Part shown: piece by piece, positions 26,251-35,311 of the stretch
How the letters are laid out: the number at the start of each line of letters is the position of its first letter
How positions within the stretch are numbered: position 1 is the stretch's first letter
Origin: Devosia faecipullorum
Lineage (GTDB): Bacteria > Pseudomonadota > Alphaproteobacteria > Rhizobiales > Devosiaceae
Reading direction: 5' to 3'
Length of the DNA stretch: 64,000 nt
NCBI RefSeq assembly: GCF_015158295.1
Contig: NZ_JACDXV010000007.1
Coordinates: 1-64,000 of the forward strand
The notes under the pieces: generated by a model
The model's input: the letters and a program-made list of their open reading frames with translations, nothing else
The model's database searches: none
Told to the model about the DNA's origin: nothing
Program-made: the position numbers and the translations under genes

Positions 26251-26737
26251 CGGCGCCGGTGGCACGCCCAATTCCACATCGGCCGAGCGGATTGGTGACC
26301 GCGAACTGGCCTTCATTCGGATTTTCGACGCACCGCCGACCGTGGTGTTCAGGGCATGGAGCGAGCCAAGGCCGTTCCAGCGCTGGTGGATGCCGAAATC
26401 GCTTGCGGGTGTCGAACTGGTGTCGTGCGAAATGGACGTTCGCACCGGCGGAAAATACCGGCTGGACTTCAGCACCGGCGACACAAACAAAATGAGCTTT
26501 TATGGCAAATATCTGGATGTGGTGGAGAACGTGCGCATTGTCTGGACCAATGACGAGGGCGAAGAAGGCGCTGTCACCAGCGTGACGTTTGAGGATCTGG
26601 GTGGCAAGACGCGGGTCAAGTTCCACGAACGCTATCCGTCCGCCGAAGCCCTCGAAGAGGCTTTGCAGGGATCCGCTCTCGGGCTGCCCGAACAATTCGA
26701 TCAACTCGCCGCCCTGCTTTCCGGCGCCGGTGCCTAG
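26234..26737 (+). CDS. SRPBCC (AHSA1-type) domain protein
   Basis: At 167 residues it is a START-like ligand-binding protein: the opening strand AFIRIFDAPPTVVFRAWSEP, WWMPKS, GGKYRLDFS and the C-terminal helix LPEQFDQLAALLSG are characteristic of the AHSA1/CalC group. Its ligand is unknown. The ATG lies within the end of the ArsR gene with GAGG upstream; a longer in-frame start would lie deep within that gene and was rejected. The ArsR-SRPBCC pairing is common in Proteobacteria. Confidence 0.87.
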   Translation: MDEKTSGAGGTPNSTSAERIGDRELAFIRIFDAPPTVVFRAWSEPRPFQRWWMPKSLAGVELVSCEMDVRTGGKYRLDFSTGDTNKMSFYGKYLDVVENVRIVWTNDEGEEGAVTSVTFEDLGGKTRVKFHERYPSAEALEEALQGSALGLPEQFDQLAALLSGAGA

Positions 26738-26741
26738 GACA

Positions 26742-26760
26742 ATCGCTCCGCTGGAGCGAT
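26742..26760. terminator. Short perfect hairpin between convergent genes
   Basis: ATCGCTCC and GGAGCGAT form an 8-bp stem with a 3-base loop between the ends of the SRPBCC gene and the response regulator gene. No U-tract follows on either side, so a terminator role is only suggested by position. Confidence 0.35.
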
Positions 26761-26768
26761 AGCTGACG

Positions 26769-27404
26769 CTATGACGTCAAAACAATGCGCATCAGGTCGG
26801 CAGTATTGCGGGCGCCCAGTTTTTCCATCACCCGGGCGCGATGCACTTCAATGGTGCGCGGGGAAATGCCCAGCTCGCGCCCGGCCTCCTTGTTGGACTG
26901 ACCATTGGTGATCAATTGCAGCACTTCGCGTTCGCGCGGGGTGAGCTGGGCAAAGCCGCGCACTTCCACCGGGCGGCGGCCGTCACTCATGGCCCCGAGA
27001 TGAACGTCGCGGCGCAGCGCGTCGCGGATGATTGTGAGCAGGTGTTCGCTGTCGATGGGCTTGGTGAGCACGTCGGTGGCGCCCAGTTTCATGGCGGTAA
27101 CTGCCGCATCCACTTGCGGATTATTGGACAGCATGATCACCGGCGCCCCGGTGCGCAGCGACTTGACCCGGCGCAAGAGGCCCAGCCCGCTGTCTTCGCC
27201 CACCACCAGATTGATCACCGCCACATCGGGATGTCGTCGCTCCATCGCATTTATGGCGCTGGCGGCGTCGCGTGAGAAACTGGTCTGGAAGCCTTCGAGC
27301 CGAAACAGCACGCTCAGCGCCTCGCAGATCCCCAGATCCGCATCGACGACATGGACCAGACGGTCCCGGTTGAGAAAGGCGTGATAATAGGAATGCGTAT
27401 TCAT
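26769..27404 (-). CDS. LuxR/FixJ-type response regulator with Asn at the phosphosite
   Basis: The 211-residue protein has a receiver domain (about 15-130) and a LuxR-type HTH (about 148-205, LTPREREVLQLITNGQSNKE). The acidic pair is VDAD and the switch Lys is in LTKPID, but the expected phosphoacceptor Asp is Asn65 (VAVINLVVGEDSG; the codon reads AAT). The receiver may therefore not be phosphorylated in the normal way or may work constitutively. It lies near a NahK/ErcS-type hybrid kinase gene, with mscL between them, the kind of kinase often found beside such regulators. Identity as a DNA-binding regulator is secure. Confidence 0.9.
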   Translation of the reverse strand: MNTHSYYHAFLNRDRLVHVVDADLGICEALSVLFRLEGFQTSFSRDAASAINAMERRHPDVAVINLVVGEDSGLGLLRRVKSLRTGAPVIMLSNNPQVDAAVTAMKLGATDVLTKPIDSEHLLTIIRDALRRDVHLGAMSDGRRPVEVRGFAQLTPREREVLQLITNGQSNKEAGRELGISPRTIEVHRARVMEKLGARNTADLMRIVLTS

Positions 27405-27634
27405 ACCTAGTCCCTTTCAGCACGATGTCACCCGGAAGCCAGAGGCCCGGGGCCTGAAAACCCGCTCCAGTCTTGCTCGACTTGTCACAACGAAACGCTC
27501 AGCCGCATCAGCCTGACACGCCTTGAAAATCCGGATTCGTCGGTCTGCTCGGACACCAGAAACAGCCTACTGCCCGAATCCTGCTCTCATGTAGTTTGCC
27601 CTAGGTGATCCCATCGTCCCATCAGGACAGTTCG

Positions 27635-27650
27635 TAGGCGGAAACACCTA
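27635..27650. promoter_or_regulatory. Imperfect palindrome upstream of the response regulator
   Basis: TAGGCG-GAAA-CACCTA is an inverted repeat about 230 bases upstream of the LuxR-type gene, and another TAGGTG half-site lies at 27602. Two similar AT-rich ATTCCT repeats follow near 27,676 and 27,700. This is a plausible binding site for the regulator or a relative. No gene is found in the 27,405-27,748 interval. Confidence 0.35.
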
Positions 27651-27715
27651 ACGATTGCCACGATAGCTCAGGATTTTATTCCTGTCTAGTGATATTATTC
27701 CTAACACCGGCGCGC

Positions 27716-27744
27716 AAAAAAGGCCGGTCCAAGCCGGCCTTTTT
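27716..27744. terminator. Bidirectional-looking rho-independent terminator after mscL
   Basis: An A-tract, a GGCCGG/CCGGCC stem with a six-base loop, and a T-tract are arranged symmetrically, giving a U-run on either strand. It lies five bases after the mscL stop on the minus strand. Confidence 0.85.
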
Positions 27745-27748
27745 CGTC

Positions 27749-28144
27749 TCAGACCTTGTTCTGCGCGCGTAGGGCGTCGCGGATTTCGGTGAGCAGGACT
27801 TCTTCCTTGCTGGGGGCCGGCGTGGTTTCCACCGGCTCCTGGGCGGCGTCGCGCTTGAGCGAATTGATGCCCTTGACCACGAGGAACAGCACGAAGGCGA
27901 CGATGGTGAACTTGACCACGGCATTGATGAACAGGCCGAGATTGACCTTGGCCTCGCCTACTTGCAGCACGATGCCGGAAAAATCGATGCCGCCGATGAT
28001 GATGCCGATCAGGGGCATGAAAATGTCATCGACGATGGAGGACACGATGGCCCCGAACGCGGCGCCGATAATGACGCCGATGGCAAGGTCGATCATGTTG
28101 CCCTTGACGGCAAAATCCCGGAATTCCTTCAAAAAGCCGCTCAT
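27749..28144 (-). CDS. mscL: Large-conductance mechanosensitive channel
   Basis: The 131-residue inner-membrane protein forms the pressure-release channel that opens on hypo-osmotic shock. It has the N-terminal amphipathic segment [20 protein letters not shown], a first membrane helix with [15 protein letters not shown], a second helix ([14 protein letters not shown]) and a charged C-terminal helix ending [11 protein letters not shown]. The length is typical. The ATG with AAGGGG upstream was preferred over one five codons earlier. Confidence 0.96.
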   Translation of the reverse strand: MSGFLKEFRDFAVKGNMIDLAIGVIIGAAFGAIVSSIVDDIFMPLIGIIIGGIDFSGIVLQVGEAKVNLGLFINAVVKFTIVAFVLFLVVKGINSLKRDAAQEPVETTPAPSKEEVLLTEIRDALRAQNKV

Positions 28145-28317
28145 TGCAGGCCCCTTCACGCTGAATCACGCCGCCCTGGCGCGGCTTTAGGTTAACCAGA
28201 ATTAACGATTGCCGGGCTTTTCGAGCAAAATCAATGGGGCCAAGGATGGTCTTGCACTGATGGTTTGGGGGGCCGATACATATTGCATCACCCCCATAAG
28301 GCCCTTCGAACCGTTTC

Positions 28318-29940
28318 ATGACGCTGCACCCACAAGAGCGGGCCGAGGCCCTCAAGCTGGCCATGGATCATGTCCCCCAGGGCATTGCTGTGTTCGATGC
28401 CGGGCTGCGGCTGACCGCATCCAACCAGCGCTATAATAGCCTGCTCGCCCTGCCCGCCGACCTGGTTCGTCCCGGTACCGCGCTGTTCGACATCGCGCTC
28501 TTCATGGCCGAACGCGGCGATCTGGGCCCGGGTGACGCGGCGCGGCTGGCCATCCAGCGCATCAATGAAGTGACCGCGGCCCCCGTAACCGTGACCCAGC
28601 GCCAGGGCAATAATGGCCAGGTGCTGGAATTCCATTCGAGCCGCCTGGCCGATGGGGGGCTGGTGGTCAGCTTTTCCGATGTCACGGCCCGGGTGCGCGC
28701 TGAGCAGCAATTGGAGCAGATGAACCAGAGCCTGGAGCGGCGCGTCGAGGAGCGCACGGCGACGCTGCGGCAGGTCAATGGCGAACTGGAAGCCGCCCGC
28801 GCCAAGGCCGATGCGTCCAATCACGACAAGACGCGCTTTCTCGCCGCCGCCAGCCATGATCTGCTGCAACCGCTCAATGCGGCCCGTCTCTACACCTCGA
28901 CGCTGATCGAGCGCGCCAAGTCCACTGCCTTTGCCGAACTGGCCAATTCCATCGAAGCCTCGCTGACGGCGGTGGAAGACATCATGAGCGCCCTGCTCGA
29001 TATTTCGCGCATCGATAGCGGCGCGCTCAAACCGGCGCCCGCCCCGATGCAAGCGCAGGATCTGCTCAAGAAAACCGAAGTGGAATTCGCGCCCATGGCG
29101 CGGGAGCGCTCGATTTCCCTGCGCATCGTGCCGACCAGGGCCACGATCCTGGCCGACCGGGCGCTGCTGGGCCGTATCGTGCAAAATCTGGTCTCCAACG
29201 CCATCAAATATACCCCGATTGGCGGCAAGGTTCTGGTGGGCCTGCGCCGGCGCGGCAATCGCTGGCGGCTCGACGTCATCGACAGCGGCATCGGTTTCAA
29301 CAAGGACCAGCACCGGCTGGTCTTTGCCGAATTTTCCCGGCTTGAGCGCGGCGCGCGCATGGCGCAGGGCCTGGGGCTGGGCCTGTCCATCGTGCAAAGG
29401 CTGGTGAGCGCGCTGGACCTGACCCTGGAACTGGACAGCCGCGAAGGCCATGGCTCGCGCTTCTCCATCTACCTGCCCGCCCTGCGCCATGCGCGCCCCG
29501 CCGCCCGGCCCGACGCACCGGCCCCCGAGCCCGATTTCAGCACGCTCAGCCTGCGCATTCTCTGCGTGGACAATGAACGCGCCATCCTCGAGGCCATGGA
29601 GGGCCTGCTCGTCCATTGGGGGTGCGATGTGCGCACCGCCCTCTCGCTCAAGCAGATCGACCGCGAACACCTGCTCGAAGGCTGGTATCCCGATCTGGTG
29701 CTGATGGATTATCATCTCGACCAGACCTCCGGGCTCGATGCCATCGAATGGCTGCGGCACAATCTGGGCGGACACCTGCCCGCCGCCCTGGTCACGGCCG
29801 ATCGCAGCCCCGCCGTGCGCGCTTTGGCCGAGGATCGCGGCATCGCCGTCATCACCAAGCCGGTCAAACCCGCCGCCCTGCGCGCCACGATCAGCGGCAT
29901 ATCCAACCAGAGCGGCCGCAGCACCCAGCGCCCGGGGTAA
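28318..29940 (+). CDS. NahK/ErcS-like hybrid sensor histidine kinase
   Basis: A soluble 540-residue hybrid kinase. It has a PAS domain (about 10-125), a coiled coil (EQMNQSLERRVEERTATL) and a HisKA domain with the His180 box ASHDLLQPLNAARLY. The ATPase domain has NLVSNAIKYTP, DSGIGF and GLGLGLSIV. A C-terminal receiver (from about 417) carries Asp in LVLMDYHLDQ and Lys in VITKPVKP. No membrane segment is present, so it senses a cytoplasmic signal through PAS. The H-box HDLLQPLNA is that of the NahK/ErcS group, whose members act with LuxR-type regulators; one such regulator is encoded just beyond mscL. Confidence 0.9.
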   Translation: MTLHPQERAEALKLAMDHVPQGIAVFDAGLRLTASNQRYNSLLALPADLVRPGTALFDIALFMAERGDLGPGDAARLAIQRINEVTAAPVTVTQRQGNNGQVLEFHSSRLADGGLVVSFSDVTARVRAEQQLEQMNQSLERRVEERTATLRQVNGELEAARAKADASNHDKTRFLAAASHDLLQPLNAARLYTSTLIERAKSTAFAELANSIEASLTAVEDIMSALLDISRIDSGALKPAPAPMQAQDLLKKTEVEFAPMARERSISLRIVPTRATILADRALLGRIVQNLVSNAIKYTPIGGKVLVGLRRRGNRWRLDVIDSGIGFNKDQHRLVFAEFSRLERGARMAQGLGLGLSIVQRLVSALDLTLELDSREGHGSRFSIYLPALRHARPAARPDAPAPEPDFSTLSLRILCVDNERAILEAMEGLLVHWGCDVRTALSLKQIDREHLLEGWYPDLVLMDYHLDQTSGLDAIEWLRHNLGGHLPAALVTADRSPAVRALAEDRGIAVITKPVKPAALRATISGISNQSGRSTQRPG

Positions 29941-29999
29941 ATCAGCTCCGTCAGCCCACAACCTGTTCTGTTTGCGCCTCACCACCCGGAAGCCTCGGC

Positions 30000-30027
30000 C
30001 CCTGCGCGCTCCCCCTTGAGCGCAGGG
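30000..30027. terminator. GC hairpin after the hybrid kinase
   Basis: CCCTGCGC and GCGCAGGG form an 8-bp stem with a 12-base loop about 60 bases after the kinase stop. No U-run follows. It resembles dispersed palindromic repeats of this bacterial group and may serve as a terminator. Confidence 0.35.
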
Positions 30028-30157
30028 CCGGGATGGGGGTTACTGCTGGTTCAGCGAACTCCACCGTCATGGAAATCACCCGCCCCCGGTCACAAATCTG
30101 TGCCGCCTCGACATCCCTCCCCGATCGGCGTCAAATCCGCTGCGAAAGGAGATCACC

Positions 30158-31084
30158 ATGACCTGGCTGCCCGATTACGATCCCATTGCCGGCGACACGC
30201 AGAGCTGCGACGCGCTGGAGCTTGTGGTGGTGCCGCGTACGCGCGACCTGGGAGGGGGTTTTCCGGTCCGCCGCGCCCTGCCGCATGGCAAAAGGCAGAT
30301 GGTGGGGCCCTTCATCTTCTTCGATCATTTCGGCCCGGTGCAATTTCTGGCCGGACAGGGCATGGACGTCAAACCCCATCCCCATATCGGGCTGGCCACG
30401 GTCAGCTATCTCTTCGACGGCAAGATCACCCATCGCGACAGTGAAGGGAATGTGCAGGACATTCGCCCGGGGGCCATGAACCTGATGACGGCGGGGCGCG
30501 GCATTGCCCATTCGGAGCGCACGCCCGAGCTGGACCGCGCCGACGGCCATACGCTTCTGGGCCTGCAAAGCTGGATCGCCCTGCCCGAGGGCAAGGAAGA
30601 GATCGATCCGTCCTTCCAGCATTTTTCCGCCGATGCCTTGCCCTTCGTCACCGATACGGGGCTTTCCGCCCGCGTCATTGCCGGGCGCGCCTTCGGCCAG
30701 AGCGCCCCGGTCGCCACCATTTCGGACTGGTTCTATGTCGAGGTGCAATTGGGCGCCGGCATGAGTGCGCCGCTCGACATCGAATATGAGGAACGCGCCA
30801 TCTATCTGGTCAGCGGCAGCGTCAGGATTGCCGGCGACACCTTCGAAGGCCCGCGCCTGCTGGTCTTCCGGCCGGGCGACGCCATCACCGTCACCGCCGC
30901 GACGCCCTCCCGCATGATGTTCCTCGGCGGCACTGCGCTCGAAGGGCCGCGCTATATCTGGTGGAATTTCGTTTCCTCCAGCCAGGAGCGGATCGAACAG
31001 GCCAAGGAGGACTGGAAACAGGCCCGCTTCGGCCCGGTGCCGGACGAAACCGAATTCATCCCGCTACCGGAAAAAAGCTATTGA
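30158..31084 (+). CDS. Pirin-family bicupin protein
   Basis: The 308-residue protein has two cupin domains. The N-terminal one holds the metal-binding signature HPHIGLATVSYLFDG and the conserved MNLMTAGRGIAHSER; the second cupin contains VSGSVRIAGD and LVFRPGDAITV. Bacterial pirins bind Fe(II) and some have quercetinase activity, but the physiological role here is unknown. GGAG lies before the ATG. Single gene. Confidence 0.92.
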   Translation: MTWLPDYDPIAGDTQSCDALELVVVPRTRDLGGGFPVRRALPHGKRQMVGPFIFFDHFGPVQFLAGQGMDVKPHPHIGLATVSYLFDGKITHRDSEGNVQDIRPGAMNLMTAGRGIAHSERTPELDRADGHTLLGLQSWIALPEGKEEIDPSFQHFSADALPFVTDTGLSARVIAGRAFGQSAPVATISDWFYVEVQLGAGMSAPLDIEYEERAIYLVSGSVRIAGDTFEGPRLLVFRPGDAITVTAATPSRMMFLGGTALEGPRYIWWNFVSSSQERIEQAKEDWKQARFGPVPDETEFIPLPEKSY

Positions 31085-31099
31085 AGGCGAGGCGCCGCC

Positions 31100-31966
31100 T
31101 CAGCCGCCGATCCAGGCCGGCGCGCCCATTTCGGGCAGGTTATAGTGCTTGCGCACGCAGTCCCAGCCTTCCTCGGCAGTGTCCACGAGGGTGAACAGGT
31201 CGGGATCATTGGGCGCGATCGTGCCAGCCTCGGCCAAAGCCTCCAGATTGATCACCTTGGTCCAGAATTCCTTGCCGAACAGCAGCACCGGCACCTTGTC
31301 CATGCGCCCGGTCTGGATCAGCGTCAGGGTCTCGAAAAATTCGTCCAGCGTGCCGAAGCCGCCGGGGAACACCGCCACCACTTTGGCCCGCAACAGGAAG
31401 TGGATCTTGCGGGTGGCGAAATAGTGGAAATTGAACGAGAGGTCGGGGGTGACATAAAGATTGGGCGCCTGCTCGTGCGGCAGCACGATATTGAGCCCGA
31501 TCGAGGGGGCGCCCATATCGGCGGCGCCGCGATTGCCCGCCTCCATCACGCCGGGCCCGCCGCCCGTGACCACCACATATTCCTTGAAATCCATCGAGGC
31601 TGCCGTCTGGCTGGCCAATTGGGCGAAGCGCCGCGCCTCCTCGTAATAGCGCGAGGCCGCTTCGAGATTTTTTCTCTGCGTTTCGTTCTTGGCGGCCCAG
31701 GCCGGCTTGCCGGGCTCGGGGATGCGCGCACCGCCGAACAAGACCACGGTGGAATTGATCCCGTGTTCGCGCAGGCGGAATTCGGGCTTGAGATATTCGA
31801 GCTGGAAGCGGATGCCGCGCGTGTCTTCCGAGGTCATGAACTCGTCGTCGGCGAAGGCCAGCCGGTAGGCGGCGCTGCGCGTCTGCGCCGTATCGGGCGC
31901 TTTGCGCGAAACGGCGACGTCCTGGCTCGATGTGCGCAGGGAGGTGCGGTGGCGGCGTTTGGCCAA
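31100..31966 (-). CDS. LOG-family (TIGR00730-type) protein
   Basis: About 288 residues with the lysine-decarboxylase-like Rossmann fold: VVLFGGARIP, VTGGGPGVMEAGNRGA and the signature PGGFGTLDEFFE. These motifs belong to LOG-type phosphoribohydrolases, which release cytokinin-like bases or nucleobases from nucleoside 5'-monophosphates. The N-terminal ~60 residues are polar and probably disordered. Start is uncertain: the TTG at 31966 follows GAGGAG, while another TTG 14 codons upstream has no ribosome site. Confidence 0.87.
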   Translation of the reverse strand: MAKRRHRTSLRTSSQDVAVSRKAPDTAQTRSAAYRLAFADDEFMTSEDTRGIRFQLEYLKPEFRLREHGINSTVVLFGGARIPEPGKPAWAAKNETQRKNLEAASRYYEEARRFAQLASQTAASMDFKEYVVVTGGGPGVMEAGNRGAADMGAPSIGLNIVLPHEQAPNLYVTPDLSFNFHYFATRKIHFLLRAKVVAVFPGGFGTLDEFFETLTLIQTGRMDKVPVLLFGKEFWTKVINLEALAEAGTIAPNDPDLFTLVDTAEEGWDCVRKHYNLPEMGAPAWIGG

Positions 31967-32124
31967 AATAGGCTCCTCATTCGATGGGCGCGAACTGGTC
32001 TGTTGCAAAAGGGGATAACCATCCGGGCCGGTTCGGGCAAGGCCGGCCTTTGCCCGGCATCGTCACGAAACAGCCAATGCCGGCGGGCTTGACGAAAACG
32101 CCGCCATGCCGGATGCGTGTCGCC

Positions 32125-32673
32125 ATGGCCCGCCTCATCCTCTTCAACAAGCCGTTCAACGTGCTGACCCAGTTTTCCGGCGAGGGCGAAACGCTGGCCG
32201 ATCATATTGCGGTCAAGAACGTCTATCCCGCCGGGCGGCTCGACAAGGACAGCGAGGGTCTCTTGCTGCTTACCGATGACGGGAAATTGCAGGCGCGCAT
32301 CGCCGATCCGCGTTTCAAGCTGGAAAAGACCTATCTGGTGCAGGTGGAAGGAGAGCCCGACGAAGCGGCGCTCGACCGATTGCGCCGGGGCATCGAGCTT
32401 AACGATGGCCCCACCCGCCCGGCCCGGGTTTCGCGCATCGATCCGCCCGATCTCTGGCCGCGCACGCCCCCGGTGCGCTACCGCAAAAGCGTACCCGACA
32501 GCTGGCTATCGCTCACCATCAGCGAGGGGCGCAACCGGCAGGTACGGCGGATGACGGCGGCCATCGGCTTTCCCACCCTGCGGCTGGTGCGCTGGCGGAT
32601 CGGGGACTGGACGCTCGACGGGCTGGCGCCGGGCCAGTGGCGCGACGCGCCGGTCGCGGGCCGCCAGCGCTGA
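32125..32673 (+). CDS. RsuA/RluE-type pseudouridine synthase
   Basis: The 182-residue enzyme isomerises a uridine of ribosomal RNA. It has the catalytic-Asp motif [22 protein letters not shown], and [11 protein letters not shown] near the end. It lacks the S4 RNA-binding domain found in RsuA, which, with the N-terminal [12 protein letters not shown], points to the RluE branch. The ATG before ARLILFNKP was preferred; another ATG lies four codons upstream. Confidence 0.9.
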   Translation: MARLILFNKPFNVLTQFSGEGETLADHIAVKNVYPAGRLDKDSEGLLLLTDDGKLQARIADPRFKLEKTYLVQVEGEPDEAALDRLRRGIELNDGPTRPARVSRIDPPDLWPRTPPVRYRKSVPDSWLSLTISEGRNRQVRRMTAAIGFPTLRLVRWRIGDWTLDGLAPGQWRDAPVAGRQR

Positions 32674-32814
32674 GACCGCCCGCCCAACGTGGCTGGATAT
32701 GTCTCCGGTGACAGGTGTCGCCCCCTATTGTGGACGTTCCGAGAGCTTTGGCGGCATCCCAAATGCTGCCAGGCAGGGGCGAGGCGTTCTACGCTGGAAA
32801 GGGCAGGAACATGG

Positions 32815-33249
32815 TCAGCGATGGCGAAGGTGAATGAGGGGATATGGACGCCCCTGGCCATCCACTGGAGAGCGACCAGTGCGCTCGAAGCCCTGGTGCT
32901 CGTAGAAGCCAAGGGCGCTTTGGTTTTGCTCGTTCACATCGGTGGTAAGGCCCGGATTGTCACGCAATGCCGAACCGATGAGCAACTTGCCAATGCCCAA
33001 GCCGTGCTTTTCAGGCGCAACGAACAGCGCTTCGAGGTGCCCGTCGTGCAGGAACATGAAGCCCTGCGGCACGTCGGCCTCATCGCTGGCGAGAACGAAA
33101 TTCACGTGGGGGAAGAAGGACACGACTTCGGCTTCGATAGCCACACGATCCTCGCGCGCGAGGAAATCATGAGTGGCGTCCACGGCACTGCGCCAGATAT
33201 CCAGGACTCGCGCTAAATCTTGGTTGGTGGAGGTGCGTAGCTTGAACAT
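32815..33249 (-). CDS. GNAT-family N-acetyltransferase
   Basis: A 144-residue acetyltransferase with an N-terminal helix (ATHDFLAREDR), the acetyl-CoA binding loop VAPEKHGLGIGKLL, and NEQNQSALGFYEHQGFERTGR in the C-terminal half. It is close in pattern to YjaB-type proteins. The substrate is unknown. Single gene in an AT-richer region between the pseudouridine synthase and a methyltransferase. Confidence 0.88.
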   Translation of the reverse strand: MFKLRTSTNQDLARVLDIWRSAVDATHDFLAREDRVAIEAEVVSFFPHVNFVLASDEADVPQGFMFLHDGHLEALFVAPEKHGLGIGKLLIGSALRDNPGLTTDVNEQNQSALGFYEHQGFERTGRSPVDGQGRPYPLIHLRHR

Positions 33250-33750
33250 TGCCCCTTATTATCAATCGATGCGGCCGGTCGCCAGCCTATCGCAAGGCGC
33301 CTCCTCGCCAACTGCACCCCCTCCAGCATCACAGCAAATGGGGATCATGGGAATCACCAGGGGCAAAGGGCTTGATGCCCGCCTGGATCAGGTTGATCGC
33401 GCCGCCGGATGACTGGTCCTCCAGCTTCTAGCTCCGGCGTCGGCTGCCCCCAAGGGTGACTTTCAGGGATGATATCTTCAATCTTGAATGTCTGCGATGG
33501 GGTCGATGGTGGTACGTTGGCATCCGATCCCCATCTCGGTCGTTCCGGGACGCTTCTGATCGTCTTGGACGCTGCCGTGAGCACGCTTGTCTGTTGAATT
33601 GCCGCCTGATCACCGTCAGAGTGCTGCGCGGTCGGGAGATTGCTATGGAAGTGTGTGCTTTTGGTCTGGTGGCGCTCTGCCCGTCTGCATGGTCTCGCTA
33701 GGGCCGGCAGCCGTGAGCATCATCACCGCCCTTTGGAATGAGGTGGCATA
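33250..33750. other. 500-base intergenic region without a gene
   Basis: No frame on either strand has a recognisable domain. Composition is less GC-rich than in the flanking core genes. It probably contains the promoters of the divergent acetyltransferase and methyltransferase genes. Confidence 0.4.
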
Positions 33751-34365
33751 ATGCAGGACCGACAAGCGCATTGGCAGGGCGTCTATTCGAGCAAGAGCGA
33801 GCAGCAGGTAAGCTGGTTCCAGGAACGTCCCGAGCCATCGGTTGCTCTCATGGAGCTCGTGGGTGCCAGGCCCACAGATGCGATAATCGACATTGGCGGG
33901 GGCGCATCGCGTCTGGTCGACTTCCTCGTCGCCGCCGGTCACACCGACCTGTCCGTGCTGGATCTGTCGCCCGAGGCCCTCAATGTCGCCAAGGCACGCC
34001 TCGGCCAACATTCGGAGCACGTCAAGTGGATCGTCGCCGACGCAGTCGATTGGTCCCCGCCCCAGAATTACGATATCTGGCACGACCGGGCTGCATTTCA
34101 TTTCCTGACCGAGCCCCGGCAGCAGCAAGCCTATATCGAACGCATGTCCTCCGCGCTGGCCCCCGGCGGCCGCGTCATTTTCGGCACGTTCGCACCGGAT
34201 GGGCCAGAAAAGTGCAGCGGATTGCCTATCGTTCGGCACGATGCGGCAAGCTTGATTGCGTTGCTTGGCGACAATTTCAAGTTAGTTGACACCCGCCGCC
34301 ACGACCACGTGACGCCTTGGGATTCTGTCCAAAAATTCCAGTTCAGTACCTTCCGACGTCTCTAA
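33751..34365 (+). CDS. Class I SAM-dependent methyltransferase
   Basis: The 204-residue protein has motif I in AIIDIGGGASRLVDFL, motif II in LSVLDLSPEALNVAK and VADAVDW at the adenine-binding position, with LAPGGRVIFGTF as motif III. The start WQGVYSSKSEQQVSWFQE resembles thiol/tellurite-type small-molecule methyltransferases, but the acceptor cannot be stated. GAGG precedes the ATG. Confidence 0.87.
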   Translation: MQDRQAHWQGVYSSKSEQQVSWFQERPEPSVALMELVGARPTDAIIDIGGGASRLVDFLVAAGHTDLSVLDLSPEALNVAKARLGQHSEHVKWIVADAVDWSPPQNYDIWHDRAAFHFLTEPRQQQAYIERMSSALAPGGRVIFGTFAPDGPEKCSGLPIVRHDAASLIALLGDNFKLVDTRRHDHVTPWDSVQKFQFSTFRRL

Positions 34366-34433
34366 TCGCGTGGCGAATGTGCGATGTCGGGGCAGCAGAA
34401 CAAAGCGGGCACTCCCCTTTTCATCCACAGCTG

Positions 34434-34454
34434 CCGGGCCGATATCGACCTCAT
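34434..34454. repeat. Intergenic repeat copy A
   Basis: A 21-base stretch here is identical to 35868-35888, and similarity extends about 24 bases further left (a ccccttttcatcc-like run). Both copies lie in non-coding DNA around the sigma-factor/VOC pair. A weaker related run (ccccttcccatccc) is at 36570. Confidence 0.5.
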
Positions 34455-34610
34455 CCCAGCCGTTCATTGCATTCGCGCATTTCAACAAAAGCTGCCGCCC
34501 CAATTCGATTTCCGACGCAAGACAAAAGCAAGTCAGAACGGCGCACACTTTCCCCATTCTGCTTGTTGTATACGGCGAGGCGTATGCTCAAGGCACTAAG
34601 ACCCGCCTGA

Positions 34611-35282
34611 TTGGACTTGGATGGCCATCATTGTCGGCTTATTGACCGTCGTCGAATCCAGTTTGGAGCAGCTCTTTCCGTGCGCACATGCCTCTATAAG
34701 AAGTTGCACTCCATTGCACGCCGGGAGTGTCGCGACGCAGGCTTGGTTGAGGATATTGTGCAGGAAGCCATGCTTGCCGCCGTGATCGCAGGTCGCACCG
34801 ATTTTAATGCTGTAGAGACGGTGCGCTGGCTGGCAGGCACAGTGCGTAATCAAGCTCGCATGGCTGCCCGCGCCGCGATCCGCCGCCAGCGGCGGGAAAA
34901 ACAATGGCAATACCAGGCAGAATTGCCGGACAAGAGCGAGCCGGGCGACACTGTTGCCTTCATGGCCTGTCTACCGAAATCGCTCAAGTCCGTCGCGGCA
35001 CTAACCCTGTCGGGCCACAACCGGCGTGAAGTTGCGTACCTACTGGGACTGTCCGATACGGCTCTGCGCCAACGGATCGTGGCATTGAAACGCCGTGCCG
35101 TGGCGGCAGGCGTTTCAATGCCGACCGATCTGCCGGGCCTCAGTATTGATATAGCCTATGGCCGTATTCGCGATGCTTTGCTGCCTAAACTGCTTCGGGT
35201 GGGCGGCACCTTTGCCAGCCACGATCCAGACGGACATTTATTTATCGTGCGGCGCTCACAAAATGCGGATCGGCGGCAATAA
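34611..35282 (+). CDS. ECF-type RNA polymerase sigma factor
   Basis: The frame encodes up to 223 residues. The region-2 core is YKKLHSIARRECRDAGLVEDIVQEA and TVRWLAGTVRNQAR; region 4 is LPKSLKSVAALTLSGHNRREVAYLLGLSDTALRQRI. A ~50-residue C-terminal extension follows. The start is uncertain: the TTG at the frame start has no ribosome site, and a GTG at 34680 lies just before region 2. No anti-sigma gene is adjacent; a VOC protein follows 29 bases downstream. Confidence 0.8.
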   Translation: MDLDGHHCRLIDRRRIQFGAALSVRTCLYKKLHSIARRECRDAGLVEDIVQEAMLAAVIAGRTDFNAVETVRWLAGTVRNQARMAARAAIRRQRREKQWQYQAELPDKSEPGDTVAFMACLPKSLKSVAALTLSGHNRREVAYLLGLSDTALRQRIVALKRRAVAAGVSMPTDLPGLSIDIAYGRIRDALLPKLLRVGGTFASHDPDGHLFIVRRSQNADRRQ

Positions 35283-35311
35283 GCAATGTAAACTGAAAAG
35301 GAGGGCTCCTC

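Noticed and set aside
28288..29985. 565-codon minus-strand frame over the hybrid kinase
   Set aside because: It is the antisense of a clear PAS-HisKA-ATPase-receiver protein and has no domain of its own.
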